Positions 6,586 to 14,343 of a stretch of DNA of 23,012 nt are shown piece by piece. The notes below the pieces were generated by a model that worked only from the letters and a program-made list of their open reading frames with translations, was not told where the DNA came from and ran no database searches. The number at the start of each line of letters is the position of its first letter. Within the stretch, counting starts at the first letter, position 1. Location: IMG/VR virus record IMGVR_UViG_3300042470_000463, positions 1 through 23,012 of that record, one strand, 5' to 3'. This DNA is from a virus. The position numbers and the translations under genes are program-made.

Positions 6586-7887
6586 GCCAGCCAACTCACC
6601 AAGCTTCAGGACCGGGCCGCTGCTGTGGCCGCCATGCTCGATGACCTCTCCAAGGTCGACGAGCGTTCTGCCGAGCAGGTCGCGGAGATGGAGAAGCTGG
6701 CCGGCGAAGCCGAGCAGCTCGAGAAGGAGCTCGCCCGCGAGCACGCCATCGCCGAGCGGATCACCGCCCTGCGTGGCAAGGTGGCTGCGACTGCGAAGCC
6801 CGTCGAGGTTGCCGCCGTTCCTGCGGCCCCGGCCCCGGCTGCCGAGCGTTCGCTGAGCGGCAAGGCCCGCCACTTCCGTTCGTCCAGCGACGCTGAGGCG
6901 TGCGGCCGGTGGATTCGTGGCTACGTTCTCGGCCGTGCCGAGGATCGTTCGTGGTACGAGAAGAACGTCGAGGCTCGCGCCCTGTCGCCCAACGACAACA
7001 ACAAGGGCGGCGTGTTCATCCCCGACACCTTCGCCTCGACGGTCATCCGGCTGGTGGAGTCCTTCGGTGCGTTCCCGGCGCAGGCCAACAACCTGCAGAT
7101 GACGAGCGACACGCTCTACATCCCGCGTCGCGTTGGCGGAAACACGGCGTACCACACGGGCGCCAATGCCGAAACCCAGGCGACCGACATGGCGACCGAC
7201 AACGTGATGCTTTCCAGCAAGGAAGTTCGCGTCGGCACTCGCGTCCCTAATCAGCTGATTGACGACTCGGCGATTGACCTCGCCGGGCTCGTGGCTGAAG
7301 AGTTCGCTCTGGCCATCGCCCAGCGGATCGACGAAGACGGCTTCATCGGCACCGGGGCCAGCCTTTACGGTGGCATCCGTGGCATCCAGTACAAGTTTGA
7401 GAACGAGACGCTGACGGCTGGCATCAACGACTCTTCGCAGTCGGCGGTTACGGCCCTGACGGTCGATGACTTCCTCGCCACCGTCGCCAAGGCTCCGACC
7501 TACGCGACCCAGAGCCCGACCTGCGGCTGGTACGTCACGCCGCAGATGCACGCTCTGGCGATGCAGTCGCTGGCTCTCGGCGGCAGCGGTGCCCTCGCCA
7601 ACGAGGTTCTCGACGGTGCCCGCCGGCCGACGTTCCTAGGGTGGCCGGTGTTCCTCAACAACGTCATGCGGAAGACGGCCTCGGCCGGTCAGTGCGTGGC
7701 GTTGTTCGGCGACCTCAAGCGGTCGAGCCACTTCGCCCTGCGGCGTGCCGTGGCGGTGCGGGCGAGCACCGACCGCTACATCGAGTTCGATCAGACCTAC
7801 TTCCAGGCCACGGTGTCCTACGACGCGGTGACCTCGGACGTGGGCGACGCTTCGACGGCTGGCCCGGTCGTGGCTCTCATCCTCTGA
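6583..7887 (+). CDS. major capsid protein, HK97 fold
   Basis: The product is 434 residues from the ATG at 6583; GGAG at 6571-6574 lies eight bases upstream. An in-frame GTG at 6574 would add three residues but lacks its own ribosome site. Residues 1 to about 95 are a charged coiled coil ending in an Ala/Pro-rich stretch, the usual delta (scaffold) domain that the prohead protease removes. The rest matches the phage capsid family PF05065: GGVFIPDTFASTVIRLV near 140, the N-arm and E-loop region, and IAQRIDEDGFIGTGA, typical of the P-domain helix region. It builds the icosahedral shell. Its start codon is inside the hairpin at 6516-6585, so its expression may be tightly controlled. Confidence 0.95.
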   Translation: MASQLTKLQDRAAAVAAMLDDLSKVDERSAEQVAEMEKLAGEAEQLEKELAREHAIAERITALRGKVAATAKPVEVAAVPAAPAPAAERSLSGKARHFRSSSDAEACGRWIRGYVLGRAEDRSWYEKNVEARALSPNDNNKGGVFIPDTFASTVIRLVESFGAFPAQANNLQMTSDTLYIPRRVGGNTAYHTGANAETQATDMATDNVMLSSKEVRVGTRVPNQLIDDSAIDLAGLVAEEFALAIAQRIDEDGFIGTGASLYGGIRGIQYKFENETLTAGINDSSQSAVTALTVDDFLATVAKAPTYATQSPTCGWYVTPQMHALAMQSLALGGSGALANEVLDGARRPTFLGWPVFLNNVMRKTASAGQCVALFGDLKRSSHFALRRAVAVRASTDRYIEFDQTYFQATVSYDAVTSDVGDASTAGPVVALIL

Positions 7888-7915
7888 ACCTAACCAACCC
7901 AAGGAACCAGAATCC

Positions 7916-8377
7916 ATGAACCACGCGGCCAACGAAAAGTCCGTCATCTCGATCAGCCCCGGCGTTGCGGGCGTTGCCTCTGCGGGCACGCACACCGTGG
8001 CGATTGACTGCCTCGGATACGACTCGGTCAGCATCGACGTGTGCTACCGGTCGCTCGCCAACACGTCTGCCCCCAGCGTCGTGACCATCAAGCACAGCGA
8101 CACGGACGGCAGCTACGCGGCGATCAGCGGGCTGGTCCAAGGCACGGACTACACGCTGTCCGGCGTTGGCAACACGGCCACGGTAAACGTGACTCGCTTT
8201 GAGATTTCGACCAAGGCTCTCAAGCGGTATCTGCAAGTGGCGGTCACGCCGTCTGCGGATGCGTCGGCGAACGGCACGAACAACGACATCGTCGTGGCGG
8301 CCCGCCTGGGTCGCGGCGAGGCGGGTGTCGATTCGGCGTCTGATGCCAACGTCACTACCCGCGTGGTTCTCGGCTGA
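7916..8377 (+). CDS. hypothetical protein following the major capsid gene, possible decoration protein
   Basis: The gene encodes 153 residues with start MNHAANEKSV; AAGGA at 7901-7905 lies ten bases before the ATG. The sequence is rich in Ser, Thr, Ala, Val and Asp in alternating patterns and lacks membrane segments or catalytic motifs, which points to a beta-rich structural protein. Genes placed directly after the capsid gene are often head decoration or stabilising proteins, and this is the inference here. No named family was recognised. It resembles the other small beta-rich proteins in this genome in composition but not in alignable motifs. Confidence 0.8.
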   Translation: MNHAANEKSVISISPGVAGVASAGTHTVAIDCLGYDSVSIDVCYRSLANTSAPSVVTIKHSDTDGSYAAISGLVQGTDYTLSGVGNTATVNVTRFEISTKALKRYLQVAVTPSADASANGTNNDIVVAARLGRGEAGVDSASDANVTTRVVLG

Positions 8378-8417
8378 GCGAAGACGATAGAACGACAACT
8401 CCAACGAAGGAGGAGCC

Positions 8418-9188
8418 GTGGGCGCGGCGACTTCGGCGGTGGCTGGCGTAAAGCCTGCCATCATTCAGACCGGCAGCGGGCCGATCCGATTGCACTGCGC
8501 AATGTCAGTGCCTCGGCTCGGCTGGCAGGATCACATGTTCTGCTGGGCCAGGGGGCTCATCCCGTACGGCATTTCGCCAGTGCGGCTTGAGGGGGCGTTC
8601 TGGGGCCAATGCCTGGAGCGTGTCCTCACGGACATGATCGAGAGCGACACGGACGAAAAAGCCCCTCCGCTCTGGATCTGCACGCTCGACTACGACTCAA
8701 TTTTTGAAGCCGATGCGATTCCTCGGCTGCTGACGTACGCCGTAGCCAGCGACTTCGACTTCGTGGCCGCCGTGCAGATGAAGCGGCGTACCGATGAGCC
8801 GCTGTTCACGATGAAGGCCGACGATGGCTCCCGCGTGGCCGAGGTGGCTAGGGATCACTTCATCTATCACAACGTCATCCAAGCCAACACGGCCCACTTC
8901 GGATTGACGATGCTAAAGGCAGAGGCGTTGAAAAAGATGCCTCACCCGTGGTTCATCGGAAAACCCAATGAGGCTGGCCGGTGGGAGGACGGGCGGATTG
9001 ACGATGACATCGCCATGTGGCTGACGGCCCAAAAGGCCGGGCTGAAGATTGGCGTGTGTCCTCGGGTCGTGTTGGGCCACGCCGAGGTGTGGATCAAGTG
9101 GCCCGACCAGAACATGCGAGCGAGCCTGCAGCACCCTGGCGATTTTTGGGACCGAGGCGGCAGGCCACCGGAGAACGTGTGGAAATGA
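8418..9188 (+). CDS. GT-A-like glycosyltransferase
   Basis: A GTG start at 8418 follows an excellent AAGGAGGAG (8407-8415). The 256-residue product has features of a metal-dependent GT-A glycosyltransferase: a strand ending in the DxD-type motif LDYDS (90-94), a mixed alpha/beta middle with FDFVAAVQM, an acidic catalytic-type stretch RIDDDIAMWL (193-202), and a late His in VLGHAEVW (218-225) that could complete metal binding. No signal peptide or membrane segment is present, so it should act in the cytoplasm. The target cannot be read from sequence: virion protein, phage DNA base or host surface sugar are all possible. Its place between capsid and connector genes favours a virion target. It overlaps the next gene by four bases. 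Confidence 0.75.
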   Translation: MGAATSAVAGVKPAIIQTGSGPIRLHCAMSVPRLGWQDHMFCWARGLIPYGISPVRLEGAFWGQCLERVLTDMIESDTDEKAPPLWICTLDYDSIFEADAIPRLLTYAVASDFDFVAAVQMKRRTDEPLFTMKADDGSRVAEVARDHFIYHNVIQANTAHFGLTMLKAEALKKMPHPWFIGKPNEAGRWEDGRIDDDIAMWLTAQKAGLKIGVCPRVVLGHAEVWIKWPDQNMRASLQHPGDFWDRGGRPPENVWK

Positions 9189-9421
9189 GCACGACGATCC
9201 CGATGGTGCAGGTGCGGTTCCTACGGCCCTACGCCGCGTACAAGGCTGGCCAGGTGGTGCCCGTGACGGGCGGCCTGGCCCGCACGCTCGAGCTCCAGCG
9301 GTACGCCGTGCGGCACGTTGACGCCCCGGCGTTTGAGTTTGCCACGGCCCCCGAGCCGGCGACTGAGCGGGCGGTTGCCCCGGTTGCCAAGGCCAAGCGT
9401 GGGAGGCCGAAGCGTGCGTAA
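9185..9421 (+). CDS. hypothetical protein with basic AT-hook-like tail (78 aa)
   Basis: The ATG at 9185 overlaps the preceding stop (ATGA), indicating coupled translation. The 78-residue product starts MSTTIPMVQVRFLRPYAAYK and has a compact N-terminal part with KAGQVVPVTGGLARTLELQ, resembling short SH3-like or beta-hairpin phage proteins. A Pro/Ala/Glu linker follows, and the protein ends in KAKRGRPKRA, an AT-hook-like RGRP core. AT-hooks bind the minor groove of AT-rich DNA, but in a head operon the tail could equally contact packaged DNA or RNA. The gene is followed by the connector with an 8-base overlap. Function unknown. Confidence 0.7.
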   Translation: MSTTIPMVQVRFLRPYAAYKAGQVVPVTGGLARTLELQRYAVRHVDAPAFEFATAPEPATERAVAPVAKAKRGRPKRA

Positions 9422-10067
9422 CTGGGAACTGCCGCAGACGGGCAGCCGCTACCGCAGCCTCACCGTCGCCACGGCCAGTGGCACCGGCGACCGTCCGGTG
9501 AGTGTGGCCGACGCCAAGGAACACCTGCGGATTGTCGACTTCACCGACGACGATACCTACATCGGTGGCCTGGTCGATGCCGCAACGACGTGGTGCGAGG
9601 ACTACTGCGACCGCACGTTCGCGGACAAGCAATACACCGTGGCGTTCGATGACTTTCCGAGCCTCCGTATCGAGCTCCCGCGCCCGCCGGTGCGGTTGAA
9701 CGCGACTGCCGCGAGCGCCACGGTGACTATCTCGTATGTGGATTCCGCCGGCACCACACAGACACTCACGTGGGCGCAGTCTGGAACGCAACAGTTCCGC
9801 CTGGACCGCGACCACGTTCCTGCCTTGGTCTACCCGCTGTACCTTGAGGATTGGCCCAACGTCCGCCTGGACGACAAGGCCGTGCAGATCACGTACCTCG
9901 CTGGGTACGGCGGTGCGGCGAGCGTGCCGAAGCCGGCCGTGCACGCCATCAAGATGCTGGTCGGGCACTGGTATGCCAACCGCGAGGCCATCGGCAGCGT
10001 CGGCCAGAACGTGCCGCTGGGCGTGCATGCCCTGCTTGAGCCCTTGAAGTGGAAGCAGTACGCATGA
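9414..10067 (+). CDS. head-tail connector protein, HK97 gp6-like
   Basis: The GTG at 9414 is chosen because GGGAGG at 9401-9406 stands seven bases upstream; the frame is open further upstream but only through a basic low-complexity run belonging to another frame. The 217-residue product has the pattern of phage gp6-like connectors: VSVADAKEHLRI, then the acidic DFTDDDTYIGGLVDAAT and WCEDYCDRTF helices, followed by a beta-rich middle with LPRPPV and a C-terminal helix ending near YANREA. These proteins form the ring under the portal. Length is somewhat above the minimal family member because of the inserted beta region, as in many actinobacterial and environmental phages. Confidence 0.85.
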   Translation: MRNWELPQTGSRYRSLTVATASGTGDRPVSVADAKEHLRIVDFTDDDTYIGGLVDAATTWCEDYCDRTFADKQYTVAFDDFPSLRIELPRPPVRLNATAASATVTISYVDSAGTTQTLTWAQSGTQQFRLDRDHVPALVYPLYLEDWPNVRLDDKAVQITYLAGYGGAASVPKPAVHAIKMLVGHWYANREAIGSVGQNVPLGVHALLEPLKWKQYA

Positions 10068-10471
10068 GCCTCGAAGGCCGTATCGCCATCGACGTTTCGT
10101 TTTCGGACTCGTCCGCTGGTTCCGGCGTGCAGTCGCTCAAGCGGCTCGCCCTGACCAGCACGGACGCATACAGCAGTGGCAAGGTGGTCATCCTGACCGG
10201 CACGTGCGGCACGGCCGCCGTGGCTATCGCCGTGGCACCCAGTGCCTACAAAGACGCCAGCGGGGCCGCTGTGTCGTTCGCCAGCGTCAGCCGGTTCGCG
10301 TTTGCGTCATCGGCCGCCGCTGTGTGCAGCGAGGCCGCCGGGTCTGGCGTGGCGATTACGGGTGGCAACCGGGTGGCCCTGTCCGACAGCCGCTCGGGCG
10401 GCACGTCCGGGTTCAACGTCTCGGCCTACTCGGGCACCGCGTCCTACACGCTCGTCATCTACGGAGCGTAG
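10064..10471 (+). CDS. hypothetical small virion-type protein (135 aa)
   Basis: The ATG at 10064 overlaps the connector stop (ATGA). The product is 135 residues, with N-terminus MSLEGRIAIDVSFSDSS and a long Ser/Ala/Gly/Val-rich beta-type sequence ending TASYTLVIYGA. It has no membrane segment and no recognised motif. It lies between two head-tail joining genes, so a role in the virion is likely by context. It shares style with the proteins at 214, 7916 and 15259, all Ser/Thr/Ala-rich and beta-prone, but I see no convincing sequence match between them. Confidence 0.8.
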   Translation: MSLEGRIAIDVSFSDSSAGSGVQSLKRLALTSTDAYSSGKVVILTGTCGTAAVAIAVAPSAYKDASGAAVSFASVSRFAFASSAAAVCSEAAGSGVAITGGNRVALSDSRSGGTSGFNVSAYSGTASYTLVIYGA

Positions 10472-10474
10472 GCC

Positions 10475-10798
10475 ATGCCACTCCGTTCTGGCGACATGGA
10501 CACGCTCGCCACGGTGCAGACTCCCACCGAGAGCACCAACAGCATCGGCGAGCCGGAACTGGCCTGGTCGACGTTTGCCACGCGGTGGATCGCCATCCTG
10601 CCGCTGAGCGGCAACGAGGCCATCAACGCCATGGCGAACGAGGGCGTGGTGACGCACCGCGTCCGCATGCGGTACACGTCAGGGCTCAAGCCCAAGATGC
10701 GGCTGACTGCGGACGGCCGCACTTTTGAAATCATGTCGGCCGTTGAGCGTGGCCGCCGCGAAGAGCACGAGCTGCTGGTGTCGGAGGTCGTGGACTGA
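10475..10798 (+). CDS. head-tail adaptor/head closure protein
   Basis: The gene encodes 107 residues with an ATG supported by ACGGAG at 10461-10466. It matches the phage head-tail joining family (PF05521, SPP1 gp16-like): opening MPLRSGDMDTLATVQTPT with NSIGEPELAWSTFATRWI, then a middle ending HRVRMRYTSGLKPKMRL and the final RREEHELLVSEVV. In the family the order is head-proximal connector, then this closure protein, then the gp10-like and tail-terminator proteins, which is the gene order seen here. It seals the portal channel and accepts the tail. Its stop overlaps the next start (TGATG). Confidence 0.88.
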   Translation: MPLRSGDMDTLATVQTPTESTNSIGEPELAWSTFATRWIAILPLSGNEAINAMANEGVVTHRVRMRYTSGLKPKMRLTADGRTFEIMSAVERGRREEHELLVSEVVD

Positions 10799-11391
10799 TG
10801 GCTATGCAGCTGGGCATGACTGTCGACGGCGTGGAAGACGTTCTGGCGCGTCTGAAGAAAGTGCCAGTGTCTCTCCAGCGAAAGTACCTGCGGGCAGCCG
10901 TCAACAGCGTAGCCAAGTCTCAGCTCGCCGAAATCAAGGCATTCACTCCTCGCGGCCCAACTGGCAACCTTCGCCGCTCCGTAGGCGTCAAGATTGAGGC
11001 CAAAAAACGATTTGTTACGCAGACGGCAATTGTCGGCTACAGGCGTGGCAGCACTAAAAAAGGTCGGTCTGCCAACAAGAGCGAACTGGGCTACCACTCG
11101 TGGTGGATTGAGCGTGGCGTCAAAATGCGGACGGCTAAAAGCGGACTCATGTCTGTGCCGTCAAACGTGGCCTCGCGCTACACATACTTCAAGAACGTCA
11201 GGGGCAAGGATGGCCGTGTAGCGTTTGCGAGGGCCAAGGGCTTTGCAGGCACAGGCAAGTTCGAGGCCTGGGCAAATGCCAACCTGCCGTCTATCCGCGA
11301 AGCCTTGATGCGAGACCTTGGCAAGTTCGTGGACAAGGCGATTGCCGAGCATGAACGCCGCCAACTCAGGAAGGTTGCCGGAAAGGACTGA
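10798..11391 (+). CDS. HK97 gp10-like head-tail/tail protein
   Basis: The gene encodes 197 residues. The opening MTVDGVEDVLARLKKVP and the segment FTPRGPTGNLRRSVGVK (about 47-63) are characteristic of the HK97 gp10 family (PF04883), followed by the expected YHSWWIERG region. Family members take part in head-tail joining or tail completion. It overlaps its neighbours at both ends (TGATG). Codon choice is less GC-biased than in the flanking genes, with several AAA, ATT and ACT codons, which may mean separate acquisition of this cassette. Confidence 0.85.
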   Translation: MAMQLGMTVDGVEDVLARLKKVPVSLQRKYLRAAVNSVAKSQLAEIKAFTPRGPTGNLRRSVGVKIEAKKRFVTQTAIVGYRRGSTKKGRSANKSELGYHSWWIERGVKMRTAKSGLMSVPSNVASRYTYFKNVRGKDGRVAFARAKGFAGTGKFEAWANANLPSIREALMRDLGKFVDKAIAEHERRQLRKVAGKD

Positions 11392-11804
11392 TGCCCACCA
11401 CAACGCACATTGACGAGTCTCTGGTGCAGCTGCTGACGGCGGATGCCGACATTGCCATGCAGGTCGGCGGTCGCATCTACGCCGTCCAGGCTCCGCAGGG
11501 AGCGGGGCTGCCGTGCATCGTCTACCAGCGGGACAACACGGGCCGAGGCCCGTACATGCACATGCGTGGGATGACCGGAATTACCCGCGTCTCGTTCACA
11601 ATTTCAGCGATTGGCGCGTCGTTGATCGAGGTGCGAAACCTCGCCCGTGCCATTCGGCTCGCCCTACAATTCAAGGTAACGGACGGCATCCGCCTGGCCG
11701 TCGTCAAAAGCGACGACGACACGCAGGAGCCGCCCGCCAACGGGGAGCAACTCCCCATCTACCGCACGGATTTGTCAGTAGAGATCACCTTCACGGAGGC
11801 TTGA
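11391..11804 (+). CDS. tail completion/terminator protein (DUF3168-like)
   Basis: The gene encodes 137 residues. The order IDESLVQLLTADADIAMQVG, then GGRIYAVQAPQGAGLPCIVY, then the long beta-alpha part with LARAIRLALQF and a final YRTDLSVEITFTEA matches the DUF3168 family, which includes tail terminator proteins such as HK97 gp10/lambda gpU functional analogues. These form the ring that stops tail tube growth and docks the tail on the head. Start overlaps the upstream stop, with AAAGGA just ahead. Position directly before the major tail protein agrees. Confidence 0.87.
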   Translation: MPTTTHIDESLVQLLTADADIAMQVGGRIYAVQAPQGAGLPCIVYQRDNTGRGPYMHMRGMTGITRVSFTISAIGASLIEVRNLARAIRLALQFKVTDGIRLAVVKSDDDTQEPPANGEQLPIYRTDLSVEITFTEA

Positions 11805-11811
11805 GAAAGCC

Positions 11812-12213
11812 ATGGCAGTCGACATCGGTCAGGGCACTTACGTCACGTTTGGAACCGCACTCGCTGGAACCGCTGCCTACAAGATTACAGGCGTAAATCA
11901 CGGCGGCATCACGCGGGCTGTCGCCGACGCCACGCACATGCTGACTCTTGGCGGCAAGCAGTTCGTCGCTTCAGAGATTTACGATCCAGGCGAGCTGTCT
12001 ATTGAGGTGCTATTCGATCCGTCGATCAAGCCTATCTCCGACTTGACCAACGTTTCAACCACCCAGCCTGTCGCTATCTATTGGGCCAACGGTGGTAACA
12101 CCACCGTTATGTGGTCTGCCTACGGGTTCGCGTCTGGCTTCGAGGCTGGTGCCCAGATGGAAGACATGATGAGCGGGACGCTCACGATCAAGTTGAGCGG
12201 CAGCATCACCTAG
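11812..12213 (+). CDS. major tail (tube) protein
   Basis: The gene encodes 133 residues. It begins MAVDIGQGTYVTFGTALAGT and contains ITGVNHGGITRAVADATHM, a pattern seen in siphovirus tail tube proteins, and the later LSIEVLFDPSIKP and GTLTIKLSGSIT beta strands. The protein is small, all-beta by appearance, and lies between the tail terminator and the frameshifted chaperone genes, the usual place of the major tail protein in lambda-like phages. It should polymerise as hexamer rings around the tape measure. Confidence 0.85.
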   Translation: MAVDIGQGTYVTFGTALAGTAAYKITGVNHGGITRAVADATHMLTLGGKQFVASEIYDPGELSIEVLFDPSIKPISDLTNVSTTQPVAIYWANGGNTTVMWSAYGFASGFEAGAQMEDMMSGTLTIKLSGSIT

Positions 12214-12234
12214 TGCTGACAGGAGGCGCGGACT

Positions 12235-12588
12235 GTGGCTTTGACACGTGAGCAGATCAAGGCCAAGCGTGGCATTAGGCCCCGCGTGGCGCTTGAGGTT
12301 CCAGAGCTTGGCGGCACTGTGTACGTCGCCAAGTTTTCGGCGAAGGACCGCGACCGCTTTGAGCAGATCGTGACCGGCGGCAAGGTTGGCGGCGTCAACC
12401 TCGATAACGTCCGTGCACGATTCGTCGCCATGGTCTGCGTCAACGAAGACGGCACCCGGATGTTTGAGGATGCCGACGCCGATTGGATCGGCGAGCTCGA
12501 CACGGACATCGTGCAGGCAATCGTGGATGCCGGGTTCAAGCTCAACGGAATCGGCGGCAATGCAGTGGAGGAGGCGGCGGGAAAATAG
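12235..12588 (+). CDS. tail assembly chaperone, short form (gpG-like)
   Basis: A GTG start at 12235 follows AGGAGG (12221-12226, spacer eight). The 117-residue product starts MALTREQIKAKRG, has a beta-rich middle (GTVYVAKFSAKDRDRFEQIV) and an acidic C-terminal part with FEDADADWIGEL. It ends in NAVEEAAGK, directly at the slippery site. In lambda-like phages gpG binds the tape measure during tail assembly and a minor fraction is extended by -1 frameshifting into gpGT. Size, gene order and the shift site together make the assignment good although the primary sequence of these chaperones is poorly conserved. Confidence 0.85.
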   Translation: MALTREQIKAKRGIRPRVALEVPELGGTVYVAKFSAKDRDRFEQIVTGGKVGGVNLDNVRARFVAMVCVNEDGTRMFEDADADWIGELDTDIVQAIVDAGFKLNGIGGNAVEEAAGK

Positions 12589-12884
12589 AACGGCAGCCGG
12601 TGCTCGCGTTCCTGTACCGACTCGCCTTGAAGCTCGGCATCTGGGACGTAGAGCGATTGGCCGACGAGATGAGCGTCGATCAGTTGTACGGCTGGATGGG
12701 CTACTACCTGCTCGAGCCGTGGGGCGACGAGTGGCTGCGTGACGCGGTCGCAATCGCTCAGAGATACAACGCCAACCGAGGTAAGCGGCAGCCAGTCAAG
12801 AAGCCAGAGGAGTTCCTGCCGGTTCCGAAGCGGGCACAGACACCAGATCAGATCCTCGCCACGCTGAACGCGATCCCGCGATGA
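12235..12884 (+). CDS. tail assembly chaperone, frameshifted long form (gpGT-like)
   Basis: Reading 12235-12585, slipping one base back and continuing 12585-12884 gives a fusion of about 216 residues: the full 117-residue gpG part plus 99 residues beginning IERQPVLAFLYRLALKLGIW. The second part contains DVERLADEMSVDQLYGWMGY, typical of the T-domain of tail chaperones, and WLRDAVAIAQRYNANRG. The T part has no good start codon or ribosome site of its own near the junction, which supports expression by frameshift. In lambda the T domain recruits major tail protein to the tape measure. The stop lies five bases before the tape measure ATG. Confidence 0.85.
12579..12585 (+). promoter_or_regulatory. 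-1 programmed ribosomal frameshift site GGGAAAA
   Basis: The last two sense codons of the short chaperone are GGA AAA preceded by G, giving the canonical heptamer G GGA AAA, with TAG immediately after. Slipping back one base keeps both tRNAs paired well and enters the overlapping frame that runs to 12884. The site is of the same type as lambda GGGAAAG. A weak downstream stem (GAACG 12588-12592 with CGTTC 12607-12611) could help but starts very close to the heptamer. Confidence 0.88.
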
Positions 12885-12888
12885 AACC

Positions 12889-14340
12889 ATGGCAAACAAC
12901 TTTGGCCGCGTAAACGTCAGCATTACCGCCAGCACTGGCGGTCTCACTGCCGGGCTATCGAAGGCCGGGCGGCAACTGAAGGGGTTCCAGAAGGGCGTTG
13001 GCGGTCTGTCTGCCTTGAGCGGCACGCTCGGCGGCATGATGCCTATGCTGATGCCGGTCGTAGGTGGATTTGCCACGCTGGCCGGTGCAGTTGCGGCCCT
13101 GACTTCGGCGACACGTTCAGCCGAGGCTCTGCACAATCTGTCGCAAGAGTTGGGTGTTGCGGCCGGTGAATTGCAAGTCATGCAGCAGGTGGCCGCCGAG
13201 TCTGGAGTGAGCCAGCAGCTGCTCACAACTGGGCTGAGGCGAACGGCCCGCATGGTTGGAGAGCTGGCCCAAGGCACGCCGGCTGCTGCGAAGGCGTTCG
13301 CTCAACTTGGCCTCACGATGAGCGACATGGCTGGGCTCAGCACGACGGAGCAGTTGGCGTTGATTGCCGACCGCATTGCAGCCCTGCCGCCGCACATGCA
13401 GGCAGCAGCGGCCATCGACATCTTCGGCCGCAGCGGACAGGGGCTGCTCAACTTCCTGCGGCAAGGCGGGCAGGCGTTCCGCGAGATGGATCGTCTGCTC
13501 ACCGACCTGGGCGTGAAGATGACCGGCCCGCAGGTTGCGGCCATCGAAGCCATGGGCGATGCGATTGGCCGGCTGGCATTGCCCATGCAGGGCTTCATCA
13601 ACCAGTTCTTGGCCGGGTTGGCTCCTGCGATTACGGCAGTCTCCGAAATCCTGCTGGCATTTGCTCAGAAAACCGGCGAGCGTTTTTCATTTGCTCAAGT
13701 AATGGCGGATAGCCTGATTGCTATTATCCGCGTCATGGTTGGCGTATGGACTGTTGCATACGGTGCGTTGCAGATGTTTGCAGGTGCGTTGCTAGGCATA
13801 GGCTCCGCAGGCTCTGTGGTGTTTGGTGGACTTTCTGAAGCGGTCGGAAACTTCCTGCAATTTCTTGGCCAAGTTATTCCAGGTCTGACTGAGGTTGGAA
13901 GGGCAATTGAGTCCTTTGGACAAGATACACAGCGATTTGGTGACGCCCTAGCTATTGAAGCCGAAAACACCTTCATGCAAGGCGTCGGCAACTTTGAAAA
14001 TCCACTACAGAACTTCGACGCCAGAATGGCCGCTGCACAGCAAGAGGCTGCGGCCACAGCGGCTGGCGCTACAGCTGCCGCCGCCACGTCTGCCGGCCAG
14101 AGCATCGGTGCCGCCATCAAGGCCGCATCGTCCGAGCTTAACGCCATCGTTGTCGGCACGTCTGGCGGCGAGTCCTACCGCAACATGTTGGCCCGTGGTG
14201 GCGACCCACGGCTGAGCGGCGCAGACGCTGCGAAGCAAACGGCCGACAACACCGAGCGCGCCGCAGACGGCATCGAGGACGTGGCGTCTGCTGTGCGTGA
14301 CATTCCTGGCTTCGGCCAAGCCCAGCTGGCAATGGTGTAA
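12889..14340 (+). CDS. tail tape measure protein (short)
   Basis: The gene encodes 483 residues. The N-terminus (VNVSITASTGGLTAGLSKAG, then RQLKGF) and the later IDIFGRSGQGLLNFL (about 176-190) are typical of tape measure proteins. Hydrophobic stretches occur at about 49-71 and about 273-315, as expected for the part that crosses the host membrane; the ends are Ala/Gln-rich and helical. It sets tail length and is expelled at infection. At 483 residues it is short for a siphovirus, so a short tail is expected. The part near 13690-14010 is visibly richer in A/T codons. No Shine-Dalgarno precedes the ATG; coupling to the chaperone stop is likely. Confidence 0.9.
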   Translation: MANNFGRVNVSITASTGGLTAGLSKAGRQLKGFQKGVGGLSALSGTLGGMMPMLMPVVGGFATLAGAVAALTSATRSAEALHNLSQELGVAAGELQVMQQVAAESGVSQQLLTTGLRRTARMVGELAQGTPAAAKAFAQLGLTMSDMAGLSTTEQLALIADRIAALPPHMQAAAAIDIFGRSGQGLLNFLRQGGQAFREMDRLLTDLGVKMTGPQVAAIEAMGDAIGRLALPMQGFINQFLAGLAPAITAVSEILLAFAQKTGERFSFAQVMADSLIAIIRVMVGVWTVAYGALQMFAGALLGIGSAGSVVFGGLSEAVGNFLQFLGQVIPGLTEVGRAIESFGQDTQRFGDALAIEAENTFMQGVGNFENPLQNFDARMAAAQQEAAATAAGATAAAATSAGQSIGAAIKAASSELNAIVVGTSGGESYRNMLARGGDPRLSGADAAKQTADNTERAADGIEDVASAVRDIPGFGQAQLAMV

Positions 14341-14343
14341 CCG

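Noticed and set aside
6214-7551. Long open frame on the minus strand (about 445 codons) over the major capsid gene
   Set aside because: Shadow of the capsid gene; the plus-strand protein has clear HK97 family motifs and a typical ribosome site.
8913-10028. Minus-strand open frame of about 371 codons over the glycosyltransferase and connector genes
   Set aside because: Antisense to two well-supported genes with strong ribosome sites; Arg/Pro/Ala-rich composition typical of a shadow frame.
12210-13277. Open frame on the minus strand (about 355 codons) across the tail chaperone and tape measure start
   Set aside because: Overlaps well-supported plus-strand genes and the frameshift site; composition is that of an antisense frame.
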